From NCBI RefSeq assembly GCF_014637085.1, contig NZ_BMEU01000005.1, positions 62,001-126,000 on the forward strand: DNA of 64,000 nt, written 5' to 3'. The position numbers and the translations under genes were made by a program. A model generated the notes under the pieces. That model saw only the letters and a list, made by a program, of their open reading frames with translations, had not been told where the DNA came from and ran no database searches. This document shows positions 10,201 through 19,598 of the stretch, in pieces; the first letter of the stretch is position 1, and the number at the start of each line of letters is the position of its first letter. This DNA comes from Comamonas phosphati (GTDB lineage Bacteria; Pseudomonadota; Gammaproteobacteria; Burkholderiales; Burkholderiaceae_C).

Positions 10201-10734
10201 GAAAGCTTCCAAATCGAGAGCATCAAACACTTCGCGCCTGGGCAGCACAATGCATTCGCAGCCCCGGCCCAGCCCCTGCCAGGGGCTGCTCGCATCCACC
10301 ACATAGCCGCCCTTGCTGCTGCGGCCGCGCGCGGCGGAGATGAATTCGCACAGATCGCCCCAGCCCGTCAGATCGCGCGCCAGCACCACGATGCGAACCC
10401 CCTCCTGGTCGGCGAAGGCGAATTCGCTGCCGTAGATCAGCGGCAGGCCGCAGTCCCTGGCCGCTTCGTAGGCGCGCACGGCACCGGCCACCGAGCATTC
10501 GTCGGTCAGCGCAAGCGCCGCATAGCCCAGGCTCTTGGCACGCTGCACCAGCTCCTCGGGCGAGGAGGCGCCGCGCAGAAAGCTGAAGTGCGACAGGCAA
10601 TGCAGCTCGGCATAGGCCAGCGGCCCATGGCCCGCACTCCAGGCCCCGGGCGGCGCAGGAACATCCTGCGGCGGCACCGGCGGAGAGGCCAGCCTGGCAG
10701 CGGGGCGGTCCAGGTCGAAAGCCTGCTCAGCCAT
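7273..10734 (-). CDS. dnaE2: Error-prone DNA polymerase III alpha subunit DnaE2 (ImuC)
   Basis: A 1153-residue C-family polymerase, the translesion polymerase of the SOS mutagenesis cassette. The PHP domain opens the protein (AYAELHCLSHFSFLRGASSP, ALTDECSVAGAV). The palm carries CQGRGSAANSAVCYCLGITE and the acidic PPDIDVDFEHARREE. The C-terminal OB domain is near VRACGIVTVRQRPPTAGGTL. The start is the ATG at 10734, which overlaps the imuB stop by 8 nt and so implies translational coupling. It is the last gene of an operon behind a LexA box. In characterised relatives, ImuB recruits this polymerase to the beta clamp after DNA damage. Confidence 0.95.
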   Translation of the reverse strand: MAEQAFDLDRPAARLASPPVPPQDVPAPPGAWSAGHGPLAYAELHCLSHFSFLRGASSPEELVQRAKSLGYAALALTDECSVAGAVRAYEAARDCGLPLIYGSEFAFADQEGVRIVVLARDLTGWGDLCEFISAARGRSSKGGYVVDASSPWQGLGRGCECIVLPRREVFDALDLEAFSACVRSVSAWFDNECNHAGVWLGVELHLAPDDSLWLQTLQQAGAALGLPLVACGDVHMHARSRKPLQDVATAIRLGRPVAECGFELQPNAERHLRSRLRLAGLYPKALLEATLRLAARCSFRLDEIRYDYPQESVLPGMDARQTLAWHTWQGAASRYPQGISEQVERQLHKELDLIAECRYEMYFLTVHDIVRYARSVGILCQGRGSAANSAVCYCLGITEVSPEGKQLLFERFISRVRGEPPDIDVDFEHARREEVIQYIYAKYGRERAALTAVVSCWRSRSALRDVGKALRIPAGLVDALAKGQYRFSETAGQGAAGDGEGEQGLPEALPETLPEDWVERKFLEAQALAKAGQPELAPRQLRLWIELAWQLKDSPRHLSQHVGGFVLTEGRLTRLVPVEPAAMANRSVIQWDKDDLDAMGLLKVDVLALGMLTVLRHSLDERAAWRGERWGLAQIPQEDAATYAMIQRADTVGTFQIESRAQMSMLPRLRPETLYDLVVEVAIVRPGPIQGGMVHPYLQARERRRRGEVLVLERAKFEDPCKKAALEDALERTLGVPIFQEQVMQIAMVAAGFTPDQADGLRRSMAAWKRKGGVHRFERPLIDGMVARGYRLEFAQAIFRQMQGFGEYGFPESHAYSFASLAYASAWLKRHEPAIFLQALLNAQPMGFYSPSQLVQDARRHGVRVLPVDVRHSHWKCTLEEPLQRVAGVQALQPAVRLGMCLVANLGAAAALRIAAQRAQAPWASTEDLALRAGLSPGDLQALAAADALRGLSGHRRQQMWDASAHAALPPLFAGVPVNEGAVQLPEAPEGEEILHDYEATGLTLRRHPLALLRERLARRGIRTAVELRNALPGQKVRACGIVTVRQRPPTAGGTLFITLEDETGVTNLLVWAKVFARWQAALLGSRLLAVEGVWQSSADWSRDGAEKFDAKSPPTQEEKAPAAHHLAVLRAKDMTAWLGRLADAGLSSRDFH

Positions 10735-12163
10735 AGACGCCCTGGCCATACCAGGCCACCGATGATCCATGGATGCTGCCGGCCTCGGCTTCCTGCACCG
10801 GCAGCCTGGTCCGCTCGCGGTAGATCCAGACATGGCCGAGGGCCTCGTTGTAGCCCACGAAATAGTCGCGCACCGCGGCCGAACCTTCCCCGTCCCACCA
10901 GCCGGCCTCCAGCCGGTAGGGGCCGGCGCGCAACTGCAGCGGTCCATGCCAGCAGGGGCGGCTGCCCTCCAGGGTCAAAGGCTTTGGCGACGGCAGCAGC
11001 CAGGGCGGCCACAGCGCCTGCCAGGGGCCGGCGCAGCCGGTTGCCGCAGTCGTTCGCCTTGGGGCCATGCGCTCCTGCAGCCCCGCGCCGGCATTGACCC
11101 ATTGCTGCATGGCCTCGGGCCGGTGATCGGCGCAGGGCCTGGGGACCTGCACGCAGTCCTCGCCCCAGCGCGCGCCCACGCGCTCCACCCACTCATGCCA
11201 TTGCAGCGACACGGCCCCTGCCCCCTCCTGCACATCTGGCATCGTCGGCGGCAGGCAGCTCAGCGCCTCGGCGGCAAAGGCCGTGGTTTCCAGCGCCTGC
11301 AGTTCCAGCATGTCCACCGGCGCGCGCCAGCCCAGGCGCGTGATCCGTTCGCGCAGCAGCCGCTCCAGATGGGGCATGGCCTGGGTCGGCTGCGCCGTGC
11401 GGATCTCCAGCCCGTCCCAGGGCGGCAGCGCCTCCCCGTCCATGCGCCGCAGATCGTGGTGCCAGCGCAGCTGCAGGGCCAGCACGCCGTGGTGCCTGGC
11501 CTGCAGCCAGAGCTGCAAGGAGCGCAGCAGAGGCCGCGCCGCCTGCAGCACCGCCGCCGCATCATGGGCCGGATAGCCCAGGTCGTGGCGCAGGCCGAAC
11601 CGCTCGGGCCAGGCCAGCCAGTCGTGGGCCTCGGGCAGCAGTCCATAGGCTTCATCCAGCACCTTCATGGTTCTGGCGCCCAGGCGGCGCGCCAGGCCGG
11701 CGCGCGGCAAGGCCCGCACATCGCCCCAGGTACGGCAGCCCAGGCGCTGCAGCACCGGAACGTGCGGCTGCAGTGCGGACAGCGTCCACAGCGGCAGTGC
11801 ATCGGCCGCCGCCTCCCGGCTCGGTGCGGCAGGCTGCAAGGCCAAGCGCAGCCGGGCCAATGCCAGCCAGGCCGTCGCACCCTGTGCCAGGACAAAAACC
11901 CGTCCATCCGCCTTGGCGACCTCGGCATGTATCTGCCACTGCCGCCGCACCGCCTCGATCAACGCCTCCAGCCCGCCCCACAGGCGCTGCACGCTGACGG
12001 TTTCCATCAGCACGGCCTCTTCGAGCACCACCACACGCGGAGAAAACCGCAGGGCCCAGCAGGCAGCGCTGAACAAAGCATCGCCACCTGCGTCCCGCCC
12101 GCCGGCGGCAGGCCCGTCCTGGCCGTGGGGCCAGGCAATCCAGTGCAATACCGTGTCGTCCAT
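10727..12163 (-). CDS. imuB: ImuB, Y-family polymerase-like protein
   Basis: A 478-residue Y-family homologue. Members of this group lack the catalytic carboxylates and serve as a hub between the beta clamp, ImuA and DnaE2. Family marks are the start MDDTVLHWIAWPHG, the segment ALRFSPRVVVLEEAVLMETV, and the C-terminal signature RDYFVGYNEALGHVWIYRER ending in AWYGQGVYG (the usual WYLHGLFG end). The thumb-like HhH region is LQRLGCRTWGDVRALPRAGL. The start is the ATG at 12163, 20 nt after imuA. I do not see a canonical QLxLF clamp-binding motif by eye. Confidence 0.92.
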   Translation of the reverse strand: MDDTVLHWIAWPHGQDGPAAGGRDAGGDALFSAACWALRFSPRVVVLEEAVLMETVSVQRLWGGLEALIEAVRRQWQIHAEVAKADGRVFVLAQGATAWLALARLRLALQPAAPSREAAADALPLWTLSALQPHVPVLQRLGCRTWGDVRALPRAGLARRLGARTMKVLDEAYGLLPEAHDWLAWPERFGLRHDLGYPAHDAAAVLQAARPLLRSLQLWLQARHHGVLALQLRWHHDLRRMDGEALPPWDGLEIRTAQPTQAMPHLERLLRERITRLGWRAPVDMLELQALETTAFAAEALSCLPPTMPDVQEGAGAVSLQWHEWVERVGARWGEDCVQVPRPCADHRPEAMQQWVNAGAGLQERMAPRRTTAATGCAGPWQALWPPWLLPSPKPLTLEGSRPCWHGPLQLRAGPYRLEAGWWDGEGSAAVRDYFVGYNEALGHVWIYRERTRLPVQEAEAGSIHGSSVAWYGQGVYG

Positions 12164-12183
12164 GCTGTGCCTCCCTGCCCCTG

Positions 12184-13044
12184 CTACGCGCCGGCATGCA
12201 GGATCGCGGCGGTCGTTCTGGCCGGGCGGCTGCCCATCGCATGCCCTTGCATCAGCATGCGGGCTTCCTCGGCTTGAGCGGCCTGGCGCGCGGCCTGGGC
12301 CTGCATGATGGGAGCCCAGGCCCAGGCGGCACGGGGCAGCAGCAAGGTCTTGTCCAGCGCCGGCCCCTTGCGCTTGAGCAGGCGCACCTGCAGCGTGCAG
12401 TCCTGCCCGGCTTCCAGTTGCAGGCGCAAGGCAGCAGGCGAGCTGCGCCGGCTTGCCTGCTGCCCGCTCCACAACCACAGCGGCCGCCCCTGGGAAACGG
12501 CCGCCAGCTGCAGGCGCCGCAGCACGGCCACCGGCAAATCCGGCAGCCAGGCCAGCACGGCCAGCACATCCCGGCAATGCAATGCCTGCTCGCAAGCCCA
12601 GGCCATGTCGACAGCCCAGGACGCGGCCCTGGCGCCTGCCGGCCTCTGCACGCAGCACAGGCGCTCCGGCGCAATGCCCGCGGCCCGCAGGCTCGGCACG
12701 AACGGCAGGAACGGCGGCGCCACCAGCACCAGCCGCCGGCTGTCCTCCCCCGCCGCCCGGGCATTTCTTTTTTGCATGCAGGCGGCCAGCCCGGGCAGCA
12801 GCAAGGGCCACTCGGCATGGGTCTGCGCGGGCTGCAGCACCTCGATCAAGGCATTGGCCGGCCAGCCGCCGCCGGGCAGCTCGGCATCCAGCGCTGCATA
12901 TCCCGTGGGCCAGACCTCGCAGCTCCCTCTTGCATGCCAGTCCGAGCCGCGCCAGACGCCCGCCACCTGCGGCATGGCGTCCGCAGCCCTGCCTCCAGGC
13001 TCCTGGCAGGAAGGCGGCAAGATGATGGAAGAGATGGCAGGCAT
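12184..13044 (-). CDS. imuA: ImuA, RecA/SulA-like cell-division inhibitor family translesion protein
   Basis: A 286-residue protein, first gene of the imuA-imuB-dnaE2 operon. It has the typical opening VWPTGYAALDAELPGGGWPA seen in RecA-like ImuA/SulA proteins, then RLVLVAPPFLPFVPSLRAAG and LWLWSGQQASRRSSPAALRL. In relatives ImuA interacts with RecA and ImuB and is needed for damage-induced mutagenesis. The start is the ATG at 13044, only 16 nt downstream of the LexA box, so repression would block initiation at a very close promoter. The C-terminal tail is helical and alanine/glutamine-rich. Confidence 0.92.
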   Translation of the reverse strand: MPAISSIILPPSCQEPGGRAADAMPQVAGVWRGSDWHARGSCEVWPTGYAALDAELPGGGWPANALIEVLQPAQTHAEWPLLLPGLAACMQKRNARAAGEDSRRLVLVAPPFLPFVPSLRAAGIAPERLCCVQRPAGARAASWAVDMAWACEQALHCRDVLAVLAWLPDLPVAVLRRLQLAAVSQGRPLWLWSGQQASRRSSPAALRLQLEAGQDCTLQVRLLKRKGPALDKTLLLPRAAWAWAPIMQAQAARQAAQAEEARMLMQGHAMGSRPARTTAAILHAGA

Positions 13045-13060
13045 GCAAAAAACCCAGAAA

Positions 13061-13076
13061 CTGTATAAATATACAG
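13061..13076. promoter_or_regulatory. LexA (SOS) box upstream of imuA
   Basis: The sequence ctgtataaatatacag fits the CTGT-N8-ACAG consensus of gamma- and betaproteobacterial LexA exactly, with an A/T-only centre and further symmetry from the flanking a and t. It lies immediately upstream of imuA, so the cassette should be induced in the SOS response. Confidence 0.92.
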
Positions 13077-13124
13077 TTATCTGTCTTTTGCAGCCAGCAT
13101 GGGCTTATTGGCTACCGATGCAGG

Positions 13125-13147
13125 AAAAACGCCGGCAAGGCCGGCGT
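13125..13147 (-). terminator. Intrinsic terminator after the HD-GYP gene
   Basis: Read on the minus strand, the hairpin ACGCCGGC-ctt-GCCGGCGT is followed by TTTT. It lies about 45 nt beyond the HD-GYP stop at 13194 and before the imuA promoter, insulating the two units. Confidence 0.8.
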
Positions 13148-13193
13148 GAGGTGAAGTCGAGAAGCGGAAAGATCCTGGGCGCTTGGCTCGTAT

Positions 13194-14561
13194 TCAAAGC
13201 ACCGGTTCCGCAAGCGGCGAATGCACCGTCGACCGGCCCGCAGGAATCTGCATGCAGGCCGCGCACCACTGGGCCACTGCCACGTCGACGGTATTTTCGT
13301 GCCGGCTGACGGACGGCCATTGCCGCAGGCAGTTGTCGACGATGGATTGCAGCTGCCAGAGTGCCTCGCGGTGCACCAGCGCCAGCTCCTTCATGCCCGG
13401 CACATCGTCCCTCAAGCAGCTCAGCAGATCGGTCTGCTGCTCGGGGTGGGCGCCGGCCTCGGCCAGCTGTTTTTGCAGCTGGCCAAGGCCCGCGTCCACA
13501 AAGGCGGCAGCCTGATGGTCGGGCATGCTTTGCCACAGCGCCGGAAAGTCCTGGCTGAGCGTCGCCCACATCTGGAATGCCGCAGACAGCGCATTCACGC
13601 TGTGGCTGACCTCGGCCTGCAGAGGCCGCAAAGGCGTACCCGGGACGATTTCGTCGTACAGCAGCGGCAGGAGGATGTGCACCAGGGGGGCCGGGTAGCG
13701 CTGGTGGCTCATGCGCAGCATGAGCGACAGGCGCTGGCCCGGCATCTCGGGAAATTTCTCGAAAAAGGCAGTCACGACCTCGGCCAGCAACAGTATCTGG
13801 CCCATGGGCGAAACCTGCTTGCCCTGCACGCCGCGCGGATAGCCCGAGCCGTCCATGCGCTCGTGGTGCTCGAGCACCGCCAGTTCCACCGCCTGCGAAT
13901 AGGTGTTGGCACTGCGCACCATCAGCATGGAAGTGACGGAATGCGCCACCAGCTGCTTGCGCTCCTCGCCGGTAAGCCGGTAGCTGGCATCGGCCCAGGC
14001 CGGGTCCATGTACAGCATGCCCAGGTCGTGCAGCAAGGCGGCCGTGACCAGCGGCACGCATTCGCGCTCGGTCCAGCCGCTTTGCAGCGCCAGATAAACG
14101 GCCACCAGGCTCATCTGCAGGCTGTGGATGAACAGCTCGTTGCGCTGCTCGCGCATGACCGTGAGCTTGAAGGCGATGCGAGGTGCCAGCACCATGCCCC
14201 TGAGCGGCGCCAGCAGGCGCTCTGCACTCCCCAGGGAATGCACCAGGCGCTGCATCAGCTCCACCGTTTCGCACTGGGCCAGGGCCGTGGCCTCCAGCTC
14301 GGCCACATTGACCAGATGGTCCGTGCTCAGATGCCAGTCCACCGGGTAGCGCAAGGGGTACTGAGCCAGACGCTCGTACATGCGGCTGTCGATGTGCAGC
14401 CCCTTGTCCACGAGCTTGATCCCCTTTTTCGTATAGATCGCCTCGTCGGTCACCACCCTGCAGTGGTCGGCCATGTCGGTGACGGCCCGCAAATAGTGCC
14501 TGCCCTCATCGCGCCACTCGAGGTCGGCCGGTTGCGAACCTTGCACCATTTTCTCTTTCAT
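13194..14561 (-). CDS. HD-GYP domain protein, putative cyclic-di-GMP phosphodiesterase
   Basis: A 455-residue cytoplasmic protein. The HD-GYP domain spans about residues 135-330: the HD pair is at 178-179 in ALLHDLGMLYMDP, followed by EHHERMDGSGYPRG with HHE at 232-234 and GYP at 240-242. Active enzymes of this class hydrolyse c-di-GMP. The usual HDxGK lysine is a methionine here (HDLGM), so activity is less certain. The N-terminal 130 residues and the helical C-terminal part match no named sensor domain that I recognise. I start at the ATG at 14561, which has a GGGAA Shine-Dalgarno 5 nt upstream; ATG 14567 and TTG 14573 are in-frame alternatives. Confidence 0.85.
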   Translation of the reverse strand: MKEKMVQGSQPADLEWRDEGRHYLRAVTDMADHCRVVTDEAIYTKKGIKLVDKGLHIDSRMYERLAQYPLRYPVDWHLSTDHLVNVAELEATALAQCETVELMQRLVHSLGSAERLLAPLRGMVLAPRIAFKLTVMREQRNELFIHSLQMSLVAVYLALQSGWTERECVPLVTAALLHDLGMLYMDPAWADASYRLTGEERKQLVAHSVTSMLMVRSANTYSQAVELAVLEHHERMDGSGYPRGVQGKQVSPMGQILLLAEVVTAFFEKFPEMPGQRLSLMLRMSHQRYPAPLVHILLPLLYDEIVPGTPLRPLQAEVSHSVNALSAAFQMWATLSQDFPALWQSMPDHQAAAFVDAGLGQLQKQLAEAGAHPEQQTDLLSCLRDDVPGMKELALVHREALWQLQSIVDNCLRQWPSVSRHENTVDVAVAQWCAACMQIPAGRSTVHSPLAEPVL

Positions 14562-14593
14562 GAACATTCCCAAGGCTTGGTATGCATCGTAGT

Positions 14594-14622
14594 TTCATAC
14601 ACAAAATAAACAAAATTATCAA
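14594..14622 (-). promoter_or_regulatory. Sigma-70-type promoter for the HD-GYP gene
   Basis: On the minus strand, TTGATA (14622-14617) and TATGAA (14599-14594) are separated by exactly 17 nt in an unusually A/T-rich stretch, about 33 nt upstream of the start codon. Confidence 0.6.
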
Positions 14623-14843
14623 TTAATTACAAATAAGACGCCCTGGAATGCAATGAAAAGCCTTTTCCTTTAATACACAAACATGCTCAACACCGCCTGC
14701 TGGCAAGCGTAGATAGCTATCAAATTCGTTATCATCGACATCACTGGTGAATACCCTGATCGTTCAAAGCATGGAAAAAGAGCTGCCGAAGCGGCCTTGC
14801 CGCCCTACCCGGCCATTTGCCCTAGCCGCAACCCTGGAATGAA
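14623..14843. other. Non-coding region between the HD-GYP gene and scoB
   Basis: Apart from the HD-GYP promoter and the scoB terminator, this gap holds an A/T-rich stretch and, near 14701-14724, a fragment (agatagctatcaaa) of a short motif also seen at about 22136, 23276, 34347 and 54682. No coding frame has normal codon usage. Confidence 0.5.
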
Positions 14844-14870
14844 AAAACGCAGCCACCGGCTGCGTTTTTG
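14844..14870 (-). terminator. Intrinsic terminator after scoB
   Basis: Perfect 12-bp arms (AAAAACGCAGCC and GGCTGCGTTTTT) flank the loop ACC, 20 nt beyond the scoB stop. The A/T ends make it usable from either side. Confidence 0.88.
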
Positions 14871-14890
14871 CTGCGGGCGCGAAACCCGGC

Positions 14891-15529
14891 TCAGCGGATC
14901 AGCGTCACTCCCGTCTTGGACTGCACCTCGTCAAAGCTCACGCCTTCGGCCAGCTCGATGAGTTTCAGGCCCTGCTCGGTCACGTCGAACACGCCCAGAT
15001 CGGTGATGATGCGATCCACCACGCCCACGCCGGTCAGCGGCAGCGTGCAGCTGGGCAGGATCTTCAGGTCGGTGGTGCCGTCCTTCTTCCTGGCCACGTG
15101 CTCCATCAGCACGATCACGCGCTTGACGCCAGCCACCAGGTCCATGGCGCCGCCCATGCCCTTGACCATCTTGCCCGGAATCATCCAGTTGGCCAGGTCG
15201 CCCTTTTCGGACACCTGCATGGCGCCCAGGATGGACAGGTTGATCTTGCCGCCGCGGATCATCGCGAACGACTGGTCCGAGCCGAAGATGGACGAACCCG
15301 GCAGCGTGGTCACGGTCTGCTTGCCGGCGTTGATCAGGTCGGCGTCGACCTGGTCTTCGGTCGGGAACGGGCCGATGCCCAGCATGCCGTTCTCGGACTG
15401 CAGCCACACTTCCTTGTCGCCCGTGTGGTTGGCCACCAGCGTGGGAATGCCGATGCCCAGGTTCACGTAGAAGCCGTCTTCCAGTTCTTGCGCCGCGCGC
15501 GCGGCCATTTGGTCTTGCGTCCAGGGCAT
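14891..15529 (-). CDS. scoB: Succinyl-CoA:3-ketoacid CoA-transferase subunit B
   Basis: A 212-residue beta subunit of a class I CoA-transferase. With ScoA it would move CoA from succinyl-CoA to acetoacetate in the cytoplasm, feeding ketone-body and PHB breakdown products into central metabolism. The catalytic glutamate is in [11 protein letters not shown]. Other conserved blocks are [35 protein letters not shown] and [18 protein letters not shown]. It follows scoA with a 2-nt gap. PcaJ (3-oxoadipate CoA-transferase) is the nearest alternative, but the sequence reads as the acetoacetate (SCOT) type and no pca genes adjoin. Confidence 0.9.
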   Translation of the reverse strand: MPWTQDQMAARAAQELEDGFYVNLGIGIPTLVANHTGDKEVWLQSENGMLGIGPFPTEDQVDADLINAGKQTVTTLPGSSIFGSDQSFAMIRGGKINLSILGAMQVSEKGDLANWMIPGKMVKGMGGAMDLVAGVKRVIVLMEHVARKKDGTTDLKILPSCTLPLTGVGVVDRIITDLGVFDVTEQGLKLIELAEGVSFDEVQSKTGVTLIR

Positions 15530-15531
15530 GG

Positions 15532-16239
15532 TCAGGCTCCTTGTTTTTCCGTGAGGGTGCGCTTTTCGATGCGCTTTTCGGGATTCGGGTTGTGCACGAT
15601 GCGGTGCACATAGATACCGGGCAGATGGATGTCGTCGGGCGCGATCTCGCCGACTTCGACGATCTCCTCCACCTCCACGATGCAGACCTTGCCGGCCGTG
15701 GCCGCGGCGGGGTTGAAGTTGCGCGCCGTCAGGCGGAACTGCAGGTTGCCGCTCTTGTCGGCGCGGTGCGCCTTGACCAGCGACACATCGGGCACCAGCG
15801 AGCGCTCCATCACATAGGTCTCGCCGTCGAACTCGCGCAGCTCCTTGCCTTCGGCCACGATGGTTCCCACGCCGGTCTTGGTGAAGAAGGCCGGGATGCC
15901 GGCGCCGCCGGCGCGCAGCTTCTCGGCCAGCGTGCCCTGGGGCGTAAATTCCAGCTCCAGCTCGCCCGCCAGGTACTGGCGCTCGAACTCCTTGTTCTCG
16001 CCCACATAGGACGAGATCATCTTCTTGATCTGGCGGGTCTCCAGCAGCTTGCCCAGGCCGAAGCCGTCCACGCCGGCATTGTTCGAGGCCACGGTCAGGC
16101 CCTTGACGCCGCTGGCCACCAGCGCATCGATCAGGGCTTCGGGAATGCCGCAGAGGCCGAAACCGCCCACAGCCAGCAATTGCCCGTCAGCCACGACGCC
16201 CTGGAGCGCCGCTTTTGCGGATGGATAGAGCTTTTTCAC
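15532..16239 (-). CDS. scoA: Succinyl-CoA:3-ketoacid CoA-transferase subunit A
   Basis: A 235-residue alpha subunit. Visible family blocks are [52 protein letters not shown] and [19 protein letters not shown]. The start is the GTG at 16239 with AAGGAG 6-7 nt upstream; the nearby ATG at 16243 is in another frame and gives no protein. The C-terminal 30 residues ([20 protein letters not shown]) are typical of SCOT-type ScoA. It is transcribed divergently from a PAS-LuxR regulator that shares an inverted-repeat operator region. Confidence 0.9.
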   Translation of the reverse strand: MKKLYPSAKAALQGVVADGQLLAVGGFGLCGIPEALIDALVASGVKGLTVASNNAGVDGFGLGKLLETRQIKKMISSYVGENKEFERQYLAGELELEFTPQGTLAEKLRAGGAGIPAFFTKTGVGTIVAEGKELREFDGETYVMERSLVPDVSLVKAHRADKSGNLQFRLTARNFNPAAATAGKVCIVEVEEIVEVGEIAPDDIHLPGIYVHRIVHNPNPEKRIEKRTLTEKQGA

Positions 16240-16273
16240 ACATGTCTCCTTCTTGAATCGGATGCGCTACGAT

Positions 16274-16295
16274 ACTACGTACTTGGATACGTAGT
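16274..16295. promoter_or_regulatory. Inverted repeat between scoA and the PAS-LuxR regulator
   Basis: Perfect 8-bp arms ACTACGTA and TACGTAGT are spaced by cttgga. The repeat is centred between the divergent genes, 20 nt from the regulator start and 34 nt from scoA. It is the obvious candidate site for the regulator. Confidence 0.7.
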
Positions 16296-16315
16296 TTTTC
16301 GTAAAGAGCAGCACC

Positions 16316-16858
16316 ATGGTGGTTGATTATCGGTTGGCGTTCGAAGCCGCTCCTGTGGGCCTGGTGATTTCGCGCAACCGCACCATGATCGACTGCAATC
16401 TGCAATTGTGCGAGATGTTCTCGGCCTCGCGCGAGCTGCTGATCGGCCAGTCCTTCCAGGTGCTTTACCCCAGCGCCGACGAGTACGAACGCCTGGGGGC
16501 GCGCATCGCGCCCATCCTCAACACCAAGGGTTTCTATTCCGACAACCGCATCATGAAGCGCGCCAACGGCGAGACTTTCTGGTGCCATGTCTCCGGGCGC
16601 ACGCTGGACCGCAACGACCCGCACGCCTCGGGCATCTGGAGCTTCGAGGACCTCTCGGCCCAGCGCCCCGTCAAGGCCGAACTCACGGGGCGCGAGCGCG
16701 AAGTCGCGGCCCGCCTGCTCGAAGGCCTGACCTCCAAGGAAATCGGCAAGGCCCTGGACATCAGCCACCGCACGGTGGAGATCTACCGCGCGCGGCTGAT
16801 GCGCAAGTACGGCGCCTCCACCGCGGCCGATCTGGTGCACAAACTGGTTGCCGGCTGA
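16316..16858 (+). CDS. PAS-LuxR transcriptional regulator of scoAB
   Basis: A 180-residue one-component regulator. A PAS domain spans about residues 1-115 (FEAAPVGLVISRNRTMIDCN, NRIMKRANGETFWCHVSGRT). A LuxR/GerE helix-turn-helix spans 122-178 (LTGREREVAARLLEGLTSKE, DISHRTVEIYRARLM). There is no response-regulator receiver, so the signal is probably a small molecule or cofactor sensed by the PAS fold. The start is the ATG at 16316. Divergence from scoA and the intervening inverted repeat suggest it controls the CoA-transferase and itself. Confidence 0.85.
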   Translation: MVVDYRLAFEAAPVGLVISRNRTMIDCNLQLCEMFSASRELLIGQSFQVLYPSADEYERLGARIAPILNTKGFYSDNRIMKRANGETFWCHVSGRTLDRNDPHASGIWSFEDLSAQRPVKAELTGREREVAARLLEGLTSKEIGKALDISHRTVEIYRARLMRKYGASTAADLVHKLVAG

Positions 16859-16981
16859 CAGCCATCGGCCCGCGCCTGGGCTGCAATAAGGGGCTGCTTT
16901 TTTGCTATGGCGGACTTGGATTTTTTCAATCGAAAACGCCTTGATCCAGACATAGCCAAGAACAATAATGAATTTAATTCG

Positions 16982-16996
16982 ATAGTAAACAACTAT
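16982..16996. promoter_or_regulatory. OxyR-like site upstream of katG
   Basis: The sequence ATAG-taaacaa-CTAT matches one half (ATAG-N7-CTAT) of the OxyR tetrad about 79 nt upstream of the katG start. The second half is not evident on either side, so this is a partial match. Confidence 0.5.
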
Positions 16997-16999
16997 TGA

Positions 17000-19303
<2,304 letters not shown>

Positions 19304-19353
19304 CGACAGGCCAGCCGGAGCTTCGGGCTTCGGCTTGCTTCTGGGAAACCCCC

Positions 19354-19376
19354 AAACGCCCTTCGGGGCGTTTTTT
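19354..19376 (+). terminator. Intrinsic terminator after katG
   Basis: AAACGCCC-ttcg-GGGCGTTT followed by a T-run, 50 nt beyond the katG stop. Confidence 0.9.
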
Positions 19377-19598
19377 GTGGACGGCCATCACCGCCACTTC
19401 GGTCGTTCGAGGACATGCGCGTCACGCGGCATCTCGAGGTAATTCAGAACAAAGCACGGCGGAAACCCTGCGGGAGGCAGCCAGGCCAACTGCTTGCCAT
19501 GGTGCGGTGAATACGGCACCATTTCGAAGTGCCATCGCCGTTCACGGCGCGGAGAAACACGCGCCCCTGTCTGGGTTTCTCAAATGGAAGGAAGTCGG
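19377..19598. other. Non-coding gap before the GDSL esterase gene
   Basis: No gene is visible. There is a short inverted repeat (ggtgcggtg...cggcacc near 19500-19523), and a good Shine-Dalgarno (ggaaggaa) precedes the ATG at 19599. I see no convincing promoter. Confidence 0.5.

Noticed and set aside
13221-14609. Plus-strand frame of 462 codons
   Set aside because: Exact antisense of the HD-GYP gene, which has clear motifs and a promoter on the minus strand.
14891-16239. scoAB as pcaIJ (3-oxoadipate CoA-transferase)
   Set aside because: The subunit sequences match the SCOT type better ([17 protein letters not shown] block), and no other pca genes adjoin even though protocatechuate genes occur 35 kb away.
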